In this document: piece by piece, positions 8,354-14,363 of the stretch
How positions within the stretch are numbered: position 1 is the first letter of the stretch
How the letters are laid out: the number at the start of each line of letters is the position of its first letter
Assembly: GCA_002317155.1 (NCBI GenBank)
Contig: DCIR01000032.1
Coordinates: 1 to 14,748 of the forward strand
Source: Lachnospiraceae bacterium UBA1721
GTDB lineage: Bacteria; Bacillota; Clostridia; Lachnospirales; Lachnospiraceae
Reading direction: 5' to 3'
Length of the DNA stretch: 14,748 nucleotides
The notes under the pieces: model-generated
Told to the model about the DNA's origin: nothing
Seen by the model: only the letters and a program-made list of their open reading frames with translations
The model's database searches: none
Made by a program: the position numbers and the translations under genes

Positions 8354-8382
8354 ATTGATTATAAAATCCTATTCTCTATACC

Positions 8383-10107
8383 CTATTCTTTCCAGGTATA
8401 TACATTGTGATACAGCTTATAGAATCCATTCCCCAACCTCTGTACCTGAATCTGAATCGATATTTTATTCATTCCAAGACTTTCAAGTGCCGCATCTGCA
8501 TATCCGGTCTTGTATTCATCTGTTGAGTATGCTCTCTCTACTGAATCGTACAATGATTCGGGAATAATAACATAAAAATGTTTATCTCCGGTTCCTGCCG
8601 CTATCAGATCATTCTTACACTTAGTGTAATACTCATCCATATTCCAAGATGCGTCAGATTCCTTAAGTCCAAGCTCAGCAAGCTTCTCAAGCTGATATTG
8701 GTGAATTGCCTCAGCATCTTCAGGATTAGTAGTTCCGTTAGAACCCGTAGTTCCGGAAGAACCGCTACTGCCCGTTGAGCTATTCGAGCTACTGCCACCG
8801 GAAGATCCCGATGAACTGCCCGATCCTGAGTTACTGTTATTTCCATATACCTCGTCATATCTAAGCGGCTTGGGATGAACCACCTCTCCATCCACGGTAG
8901 TACCCTCCGGTATTGTAACCTCTGCCACAGCCCCGCTCTCAAGCCCTCTGTAGATATATGAATCACATTTAGGCAGGTTTACAGACATTCCTGTTCTTAC
9001 ATGAGATGATGAAAAATCCGAGTCAGTACAGTTAAAGTAATTATATGTCGTCGGAACAGTATCATCCCAGGTAATGTCCTCGTTATAATATCCGTCTCCA
9101 AGCTTTACTATATTCCAGGCATGATTTTGTCCCGAATAACCTGTACAGTAGTAGCATGGAATTCCCAGCTTTTGAAGTATATACTGATTAGCTCTCGCAT
9201 ATCCGGCGCATACGGTTTTACCGTTTACCAGCGCGCTGTATGCGCTTTGTCCCATAGCAGCGGTATCATCATACATCACAGATGCCACAAGCGCATCGTG
9301 TACGTACTTTTCCTTCTCATAATCCGTTTCCAGATTCTGTGCCCCTGCAATAATTGAATTAGCTGCAGAATTGAACTTGTCCTTGGCCGCAGTCAAATCA
9401 TTTACTATCGTATAATACGATAATGTCAGTTCGACGACCTTGCCTGACTTATCATATTTAACTGCATAAGAAGTCTCTAAATAGAACAGTTCAGGATGAT
9501 CGTTTACAACAGCCTCGTATGCTCTCTTAAGCTCCGTGGTTGTAATACTGCTCACCGGTGCAAATGAACTTTTCACTTCTGATGCGTTAGCGTAAATCTG
9601 TTTGTATATATCCCGCTCAGCGTCAGTAAGCATTTCATAATACGGATAGAGAACGGCATCAAAATCAAGAGCTTCGCCGGTATTTCCGGTACCAATCTCG
9701 TCTCTTAATTCTTTTGCATCATCATCAGATACCTGAACCTCAACACTCTCAACAGGGCGGTAACCGGTAAGTATACCAACGCCATCCGGGAGAGTAGAAA
9801 TAGAAAACTCCGGAAGTTCATCTGCATTACCGGGTATCTCAGGCAAATCAATCTCCTTTATAAAACTAAAAGGAAGCTTGAAATGCTCCTTAAGCCATTC
9901 GGCTGACAACATCTTCGTCACGCCCGGATGATTATCATCACCATATAAAAATCCGGAAACCTTCTGAGATAGAGGCGGGTTCATAGCGCATACCAATACA
10001 AATGCGCATACTGACAATATCATTCCCGCTATAACATAAAAAATTATCTTAAGTGCTTTCATAGTGTGATAAAAAAATACTGCACCGGAATCTCCGATGC
10101 AGCTCAT
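8383..10107 (-). CDS. Membrane-anchored transglutaminase-like (cysteine-protease fold) protein
   Basis: A 574-aa extracytoplasmic protein of unknown substrate. One N-terminal hydrophobic segment (about 20-41) acts as signal anchor. A transglutaminase-like core follows at about 245-365 with the triad C300 (GKTVCAGYA), H329 (QNHAWNIV) and D344 (NEDITWDD). A low-complexity Ser/Gly linker (about 423-461) leads to a C-terminal domain (462-574) I do not recognise. Such proteins usually cleave or cross-link surface peptides. ATG 10107 has AAGGA 6 nt upstream and begins 13 nt after the upstream stop, so coupled translation is likely. A second start at 10062 gives a more classical signal (MKALKIIF, 559 aa) but has no ribosome binding site. 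The stretch between these starts contains a terminator-like hairpin (10071-10102). Domain call firm, start uncertain. Confidence 0.82.
   Translation of the reverse strand: MSCIGDSGAVFFYHTMKALKIIFYVIAGMILSVCAFVLVCAMNPPLSQKVSGFLYGDDNHPGVTKMLSAEWLKEHFKLPFSFIKEIDLPEIPGNADELPEFSISTLPDGVGILTGYRPVESVEVQVSDDDAKELRDEIGTGNTGEALDFDAVLYPYYEMLTDAERDIYKQIYANASEVKSSFAPVSSITTTELKRAYEAVVNDHPELFYLETSYAVKYDKSGKVVELTLSYYTIVNDLTAAKDKFNSAANSIIAGAQNLETDYEKEKYVHDALVASVMYDDTAAMGQSAYSALVNGKTVCAGYARANQYILQKLGIPCYYCTGYSGQNHAWNIVKLGDGYYNEDITWDDTVPTTYNYFNCTDSDFSSSHVRTGMSVNLPKCDSYIYRGLESGAVAEVTIPEGTTVDGEVVHPKPLRYDEVYGNNSNSGSGSSSGSSGGSSSNSSTGSSGSSGTTGSNGTTNPEDAEAIHQYQLEKLAELGLKESDASWNMDEYYTKCKNDLIAAGTGDKHFYVIIPESLYDSVERAYSTDEYKTGYADAALESLGMNKISIQIQVQRLGNGFYKLYHNVYTWKE
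10071..10102 (-). terminator. Terminator-like hairpin inside the 5' end of the transglutaminase ORF
   Basis: Read on the minus strand, CTGCATCGGA pairs with TCCGGTGCAG (10 bp, one G-U pair, 3-nt loop), followed by TA and seven U residues. This fits an intrinsic terminator for the upstream 118-aa gene. It lies between the two candidate starts of the transglutaminase gene (10107 and 10062), so it may act as an attenuator. Confidence 0.65.
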
Positions 10108-10120
10108 TTTGAATCCTTAA

Positions 10121-10477
10121 TTATTCGTTTTCTGCTGAAGACATAGCATTAACTGCCTCAGTAATTTCGAGCATAGCTTTAGAGATTTCAATCAAAGTCT
10201 TTGAGATTTCCTCGTTCAGTCCCTTTGACTGCTGTGAAAGAGCACCTACCTCCTTAGCAACTACGGCGAATCCTCTTCCTGCATCTCCTGCTCTTGCAGC
10301 TTCAATGCTGGCATTAAGAGCAAGAATGTTCTGTCTACCCTGAATACTGTTCAAGCTCTTAGTCTTATCCTGAATAATACCTACCAGTGCTTCGCATTTC
10401 TTAATGCTATCTGATACCTTTGTCCAATTGTCCTGAGCCTCAAGCTCTATCTCCTGATTATTAACATCAATAGCCAT
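10121..10477 (-). CDS. Miniature soluble methyl-accepting chemotaxis-type signalling domain
   Basis: The 118-aa protein consists almost only of the tip of an MCP signalling hairpin. NILALNASIEAARAG (50-64) and GRGFAVVAKEVGALSQQS (68-85) are the conserved turn that contacts CheW/CheA. A helix about 30 residues long precedes it and one follows. There is no membrane segment, sensor, HAMP domain or full methylation region; whole MCPs are usually several times longer. Translation starts at ATG 10477 with AAGGGGA upstream, and a good promoter lies further up, so this is a designed short gene rather than a random relic. It could be a soluble CheA/CheW-binding modulator, a coiled-coil scaffold, or a shrunken receptor remnant. 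The transglutaminase gene follows 13 nt downstream. Confidence 0.75.
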   Translation of the reverse strand: MAIDVNNQEIELEAQDNWTKVSDSIKKCEALVGIIQDKTKSLNSIQGRQNILALNASIEAARAGDAGRGFAVVAKEVGALSQQSKGLNEEISKTLIEISKAMLEITEAVNAMSSAENE

Positions 10478-10556
10478 ACTACGTATTCCCCTTTATTATT
10501 TATTGAAGAACATATTTGTACTTAACAGCATATTATTACTATTTGATACATATGAT

Positions 10557-10585
10557 ATTTTACCATAAATCAATTCATATGTAAA
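10557..10585 (-). promoter_or_regulatory. Promoter of the mini-MCP / transglutaminase operon
   Basis: On the minus strand, TTTACA (10585-10580, five of six matches to TTGACA) is followed after exactly 17 bp by TAAAAT (10562-10557), preceded by TG in the extended -10 position. The expected start near 10550 gives a leader of about 73 nt before ATG 10477. Confidence 0.6.
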
Positions 10586-10665
10586 ACAAACAGTTTATTT
10601 ATAATATCAGAAAAATTATTGTGTATTTTGCTTAAAACTTTCATGCAAATCCGCTCTCATATTCG

Positions 10666-10694
10666 TTGAAATCCTTCCCCATAAATGATAGAAT
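10666..10694 (+). promoter_or_regulatory. Sigma-A-type promoter of the nitroreductase gene
   Basis: TTGAAA (10666-10671), exactly 17 bp, then TAGAAT (10689-10694) with TG one base before it (TGATAGAAT) forms a strong extended promoter. Transcription should begin near 10701, giving a leader of about 73 nt. Confidence 0.7.
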
Positions 10695-10773
10695 GTATTA
10701 GGTTAAAAATGTCTTGTTTATAACCACTTGTTTTATATCGACATAATCAATTTTTACACTACAGGAGGTCGCC

Positions 10774-11307
10774 ATGAACGTAACAGAAGGTATCACCGGA
10801 CGCAGAAGTATCCGTCAATTCACCGATAAGCCTGTCTCTCATGAATTAATTGAGCAGCTGGTTGCTACAGCATCAATGTCACCCAGTTGGAAGAACACAC
10901 AGGTTACCAGATATATCGCTCTTGAAGGAGATGCCAAAGCTGCTCTCGCTGCTTGCACCACTTGTTGGGCTAAGAATGGCGACATCATCAACAATGCCCC
11001 TGTAGTAATTGCTATATGTGCAGTCACCAAGAGAAGTGGTTTTGAGAAGGACGGTTCTTTCTCTACTTCCAAAGGAGCATCTTGGCAGATGTTCGATACC
11101 GGTATCGCTACTCAGAGTTTTTGTCTCGCAGCCCACGAGGCCGGTCTTGGCACTGTTATCCTTGGTCTTTATGATGATAATGCAGCAGAAGTGATCGGTG
11201 TTCCCGAAGGTCAGGAGCTTATAGCTCTTATCCCCGTTGGATACCCTGCAGAAACACCCGTTGCTCCCCGTCGTAAAGAAGTATCAGAAATTTTATCTTA
11301 TCGTTAA
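10774..11307 (+). CDS. Nitroreductase-family FMN oxidoreductase
   Basis: A 177-aa cytoplasmic flavoprotein of the nitroreductase superfamily, which uses NAD(P)H to reduce nitro compounds, quinones or other small acceptors. The N-terminal RRSIRQF (10-16) is the FMN-phosphate contact. A short central region (SPSWKNTQVTRY, 36-47) aligns with the FMN-ring and dimer-interface segment. AHEAGLGTVILG (120-131) and the C-terminal PVGYPAETPVAPRR are family signatures. The length fits the small subfamily. ATG 10774 has a perfect AGGAGG at 10763-10768. It is a single-gene unit with its own promoter and a strong terminator. The physiological substrate cannot be read from the sequence. Confidence 0.88.
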   Translation: MNVTEGITGRRSIRQFTDKPVSHELIEQLVATASMSPSWKNTQVTRYIALEGDAKAALAACTTCWAKNGDIINNAPVVIAICAVTKRSGFEKDGSFSTSKGASWQMFDTGIATQSFCLAAHEAGLGTVILGLYDDNAAEVIGVPEGQELIALIPVGYPAETPVAPRRKEVSEILSYR

Positions 11308-11310
11308 TTC

Positions 11311-11339
11311 ACAGCCGGGATTCACTCCCGGCTGTTTTA
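11311..11339 (+). terminator. Intrinsic terminator of the nitroreductase gene
   Basis: ACAGCCGGGA (11311-11320) and TCCCGGCTGT (11326-11335) form a perfect 10-bp GC-rich stem with a 5-nt loop, 3 nt after the stop codon. The T-run after it is short (TTTT), so some read-through into pyrB is possible. Confidence 0.8.
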
Positions 11340-11340
11340 T

Positions 11341-11367
11341 GGAGACTTTTCAATCTGAAAACTCTCC
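11341..11367. repeat. Imperfect 12-bp inverted repeat in the pyrB leader
   Basis: GGAGACTTTTCA (11341-11352) and TGAAAACTCTCC (11356-11367) are complementary except for one C-C mismatch, with a 3-nt ATC loop. There is no U-tract after it, and it lies 33 nt before the pyrB start. It could be an operator or an RNA hairpin controlling pyrB. It does not resemble the PyrR-binding loop consensus that I know. Confidence 0.4.
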
Positions 11368-11399
11368 CAACAGAAATAAATATGAAATGAGGCACAGTT

Positions 11400-12311
11400 A
11401 TGCGACATCTAATGAGTCCACTAGACTTTACTACCGAAGAGTTAGGTCAGCTCTTTGACCTTGCTAATGACATTGAAGCAAATCCCGACAAATATGCACA
11501 TAAGTGCGAAGGTAAGATTCTTGCCACCTGCTTTTATGAGCCCAGCACAAGAACCCGCCTTTCATTTGAATCAGCAATGACAAGACTCGGCGGAAAGGTT
11601 ATCGGTTTCTCCGATGCCAATTCTTCTTCTGCAGCCAAGGGAGAAAGCGTATCAGACACAATCCGTGTAATATCTGCATATGCCGATATTTGTGCGATGC
11701 GTCATCCTAAGGAAGGTGCTCCAATGGTAGCCGCTTCCAGATCACTTATTCCTGTCATCAATGCAGGCGACGGTGGACATCAGCATCCTACTCAGACACT
11801 CACAGACCTTCTCACAATCAGAAGTCTTCACGGTGATCTTAATGGCTTTACCATCGGTCTTTGCGGTGACCTTAAATTTGGTCGTACCGTACACTCTCTC
11901 ATTAACGCACTTGTACGTTACGAGAATATTAAATTTGTATTTATCTCACCTCCGGAGCTTCGCGTTCCCGACTATGTAACAGATATGCTCGATAAAAAGC
12001 AGATCTACTATGAAGAGGTAATCAAGCTCGAGGATGTAATCGGCGATCTCGATATGCTCTATATGACAAGAGTACAGAAGGAACGTTTCTTCAACGAAGA
12101 AGACTACATCCGTTTGAAGGACTTCTACATTCTCACTCCTGAAAAAATGGAACTTGCCAAGGAGAACATGCTTGTTCTTCATCCGCTCCCTCGTGTTAAC
12201 GAGATTTCAGTAGAGGTCGATGATGATCCCCGTGCAGCATATTTCAAGCAGGCACAATACGGAGTATATGTTCGTATGGCTCTCATCCTTACCCTTTTGG
12301 AGCTTGTGTAA
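11400..12311 (+). CDS. pyrB: Aspartate carbamoyltransferase catalytic subunit
   Basis: The 303-aa catalytic chain condenses carbamoyl phosphate with L-aspartate to N-carbamoyl aspartate, the committed step of pyrimidine synthesis, in the cytoplasm. The carbamoyl-phosphate loop STRTR is at 49-53, the 80s-loop lysine is K80 (SSAAKGES), HPTQTLTD (129-136) lines the active site, and the aspartate-loop motif HPLPRVNEI is at 261-269. Length is normal. GAGG at 11389-11392 lies 7 nt before ATG 11400. The regulatory chain gene follows after 54 nt, so the enzyme is the allosteric PyrB-PyrI type. No clear promoter is visible in the 92-nt upstream spacer. Confidence 0.95.
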   Translation: MRHLMSPLDFTTEELGQLFDLANDIEANPDKYAHKCEGKILATCFYEPSTRTRLSFESAMTRLGGKVIGFSDANSSSAAKGESVSDTIRVISAYADICAMRHPKEGAPMVAASRSLIPVINAGDGGHQHPTQTLTDLLTIRSLHGDLNGFTIGLCGDLKFGRTVHSLINALVRYENIKFVFISPPELRVPDYVTDMLDKKQIYYEEVIKLEDVIGDLDMLYMTRVQKERFFNEEDYIRLKDFYILTPEKMELAKENMLVLHPLPRVNEISVEVDDDPRAAYFKQAQYGVYVRMALILTLLELV

Positions 12312-12330
12312 ATAATCAAAGCTTACACAA
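12304..12330. repeat. Inverted repeat spanning the pyrB stop codon
   Basis: TTGTGTAA (12304-12311, ending in the pyrB stop) and TTACACAA (12323-12330) are exact reverse complements with an 11-nt loop. There is no U-tract, and the SD of pyrI lies beyond it, so a weak mRNA hairpin that tunes the pyrB:pyrI ratio or mRNA stability is conceivable. AGTAATATTACT at 12341-12352 is a separate perfect 12-bp palindrome immediately beside the pyrI SD. Confidence 0.35.
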
Positions 12331-12365
12331 TAAATACTGAAGTAATATTACTAAGGAGATAAACA

Positions 12366-12797
12366 ATGCTTAACGTAGGACAGATTGAAGAAGGCTTTGT
12401 ATTAGACCATATCAAAGCAGGAAAAAGTATGGATATATACGAGCATCTCGGACTTGATAAAATGGATTGCACTGTAGCAATCATCAAAAATGCCCGCAGT
12501 AAGGTAATGGGTAAAAAAGATATCCTCAAGGTTGAATGTGACATCGATACTCTGGATCTTAATGTACTCGCATTTATCGATCACAACATTACAATCAATG
12601 TGATTAAAAACGGTGCAATAGTAGAGAAAAAGGTTCTTTCTCTTCCCCGTTCAGTCAAGAACGTAATCCGTTGCCATAATCCCCGCTGCATCACTTCCAT
12701 TGAGCAGGGACTTCCCCATATCTTCTTCCTTGCTGATGAAGAAACTGAGACTTACCGTTGCAAATACTGTGAAGAAAAATACAACGAAAGAGCTTAA
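12366..12797 (+). CDS. pyrI: Aspartate carbamoyltransferase regulatory subunit
   Basis: This 143-aa regulatory chain binds nucleotide effectors and, through a zinc domain, links catalytic trimers. The N-terminal domain (about 1-97) carries the allosteric nucleotide site. The C-terminal zinc site is C103-x4-C108-x23-C132-x2-C135, the same spacing as Escherichia coli PyrI. AAGGAG at 12353-12358 is 7 nt before ATG 12366. It pairs with pyrB just upstream and ends in a strong hairpin terminator. Presence of PyrI means feedback control is probably at the enzyme level. Confidence 0.95.
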   Translation: MLNVGQIEEGFVLDHIKAGKSMDIYEHLGLDKMDCTVAIIKNARSKVMGKKDILKVECDIDTLDLNVLAFIDHNITINVIKNGAIVEKKVLSLPRSVKNVIRCHNPRCITSIEQGLPHIFFLADEETETYRCKYCEEKYNERA

Positions 12798-12811
12798 TCT
12801 CATATAACACC

Positions 12812-12845
12812 AAAAGCCCAAACTCATTCGAGTCTGGGCTTTTTT
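12812..12845. terminator. Bidirectional terminator between pyrI and the converging membrane-protein gene
   Basis: AAAAGCCCA (12812-12820) pairs with TGGGCTTTT (12835-12843), and ACTC (12822-12825) with GAGT (12830-12833) around an ATTC loop, with one mismatch. T-runs on both sides let it work in both directions: TTTTTT for pyrI and TTTT for the minus-strand operon. Confidence 0.85.
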
Positions 12846-12870
12846 AGCTACTCTTTATTCTAATTGATTA

Positions 12871-13392
12871 CTACTCTCTTGCTTTCTTACGTGCTATTTT
12901 TTCCTCAACCTTAGTGCGAATAGCAGATATTATCATCAATAATATTCCGGCTACGAGGCTTAGCGCCATTATAGTCGCTGCTGTGCTTCCTGCCCCTGCC
13001 ATATCGGTTCCCTTGGAATAATCCGAAAGCAATAAACTGTATGTGACATACAGAGCCACACAGAACACACCAATCAATGCCACACCGATAGAAAGCATCT
13101 TCTTTGACTTATTCATGATTGTACAACCTGTCAGCATTGCGGCCCCTAAGCCTCCGGTAATGGCTGAAGCAAGCATTATCATTTTACCGGTATGGATTCG
13201 TCCGAGTCCACGTCCCTTGGTCACAAAGGCTATCAAAAGACACACATATGCGATTGAACAGAGAACTCCCAGCCAAAGCATCAGCTTATAAAGCTTTTCC
13301 TTCTTTGCAGCCTTTGCACTGTCCTGAGCAGCTTTACTGTCTGCCTTAATCACAACATCCTCAGCTTTTATTTTTCTATTACTGTTACTCAT
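12871..13392 (-). CDS. Hypothetical four-helix membrane protein of the CobW/DUF1980 operon
   Basis: I do not recognise a family. The 173-aa product has a charged Lys/Ala-rich N-terminal tail (about 7-35), four hydrophobic helices (about 36-57, 71-93, 99-121, 137-158) and a basic C-terminal helix (VEEKIARKKARE). No catalytic motif or metal-binding cluster is evident; single cysteines occur in TM1, TM2 and TM3. ATG 13392 follows AAGGA by 8 nt; an in-frame GTG at 13395 is a possible start. It begins 11 nt after the DUF1980-fusion stop, so it is translated as part of that operon. A membrane partner for the metal-chaperone genes is an inference from this position only. Confidence 0.7.
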   Translation of the reverse strand: MSNSNRKIKAEDVVIKADSKAAQDSAKAAKKEKLYKLMLWLGVLCSIAYVCLLIAFVTKGRGLGRIHTGKMIMLASAITGGLGAAMLTGCTIMNKSKKMLSIGVALIGVFCVALYVTYSLLLSDYSKGTDMAGAGSTAATIMALSLVAGILLMIISAIRTKVEEKIARKKARE

Positions 13393-13403
13393 CACCGCTA
13401 TCC

Positions 13404-14342
13404 TTAACCAAAACTAATAACAGGTTCCTTAGGCTCCTTAGACTTCTCTACCGAAATAGCATGAAGTACAGGGCCTTCTCCCTTATAATCAGAAAAATAC
13501 TCTTTGGTCAGTGTCGCAGTAAGTACAATCCATTCCTTATCCTTAAGCTCTTCTGCTCCCGAATACTCACAAGCATAGCCCAGGAAGGCCATATCATCCG
13601 CACAACAGGTCATTGCCATACGTCCGGGGATAAAGTATCCCTTGGGGAACTTCTCCGGATGCATAACCAAGGTCTGCATTACAAGTCTCTTACCAAAGTA
13701 ACGCTCAGCATGCTCCATGCAGTCTAGATACCAGATACCGTAAGTATTGTTATCGAGAACGATTTCCTCCTGGCTAAGATCGTAAGGAAGATCCTCCTCA
13801 AAGATTTCATCGATCTCACCATTCGCATCTTCAAATACTACATCAGCACTTGTATTTACAGCCTTAACATTTCGACGATATGTCGGAAGCTCATCTCTAA
13901 CATTATCGCAACGATTGAAGATAATCATCTCCGAACCTCTTACCATCTCTGTAAAGAGCGAACGCATATTAGCGTAATACATAGGGAAGGTCTCACCATT
14001 GATTACGGTAATCTGCTGCTCACATCTCCAATTCCAAGGTAGCTTGCAGTTCTTAAAATTCCACATTCCATTGTACTCAATGATAATACGATCAGGCTTA
14101 ACCTTGCGCTCTAACTGTCCCAACTTGGTAGTGTTGAAATCTGCTTCATCCTCAATCACTTCCATAACAGTTCTTGTCTTAGCAAGAAGCTCAGGTGAAT
14201 ATTCAGTCTCACCCTCCTCGCAGACAATAAGTAAAGTGGTTCCCTTAATCTGAAAATAATTCTGTGCAATAGTAAATGCAATGAACTGTGATTTTCCTGC
14301 TTCGAGGAAACCATTAATCATATATACCGACTTGGTCTTCAT
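13404..14342 (-). CDS. CobW-like P-loop GTPase fused to a DUF1980 (TIGR03943/YcgQ-type) C-terminal domain
   Basis: The 312-aa protein begins with a CobW/HypB-like nucleotide-binding region: Walker A GFLEAGKS (11-18), a Walker-B/switch-like strand IIIEYNGMW (86-94) and NRCD (143-146) in place of the usual NKxD. After an acidic linker (about 170-195), residues about 200-312 resemble the DUF1980 C-terminal domain of TIGR03943/YcgQ proteins: PEKFPKGYFIPGRMAMTCC (229-247), ADDMAFLGYACEY (248-260), LKDKEWI (266-272), and a tail rich in KEP (EKSKEPKEPVISFG). The Cys pair C246-C247 matches the conserved TCC. GCGAGGA lies 7 nt before ATG 14342, and the gene starts 21 nt after a CobW-type partner. A metal-handling (likely zinc) role is inferred. 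The DUF1980 match is recalled, not searched. Confidence 0.72.
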   Translation of the reverse strand: MKTKSVYMINGFLEAGKSQFIAFTIAQNYFQIKGTTLLIVCEEGETEYSPELLAKTRTVMEVIEDEADFNTTKLGQLERKVKPDRIIIEYNGMWNFKNCKLPWNWRCEQQITVINGETFPMYYANMRSLFTEMVRGSEMIIFNRCDNVRDELPTYRRNVKAVNTSADVVFEDANGEIDEIFEEDLPYDLSQEEIVLDNNTYGIWYLDCMEHAERYFGKRLVMQTLVMHPEKFPKGYFIPGRMAMTCCADDMAFLGYACEYSGAEELKDKEWIVLTATLTKEYFSDYKGEGPVLHAISVEKSKEPKEPVISFG

Positions 14343-14363
14343 TGTAATCCTCGCAATAATAAT

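Larger units (their letters stand above)
10478..10773. other. Divergent intergenic region (296 bp)
   Basis: This AT-rich spacer separates the leftward mini-MCP gene from the rightward nitroreductase gene. It holds one predicted promoter for each direction and no convincing coding sequence. In the nitroreductase leader, CTTGTTTATA (10713-10722) and CTTGTTTTATA (10727-10737) are near-direct repeats with no known role. Confidence 0.55.

Noticed and set aside
8604..8966. 120-aa minus-strand ORF inside the transglutaminase gene
   Set aside because: It overlaps the well-supported frame through the Ser/Gly linker, has no family signature, and is a frame shadow.
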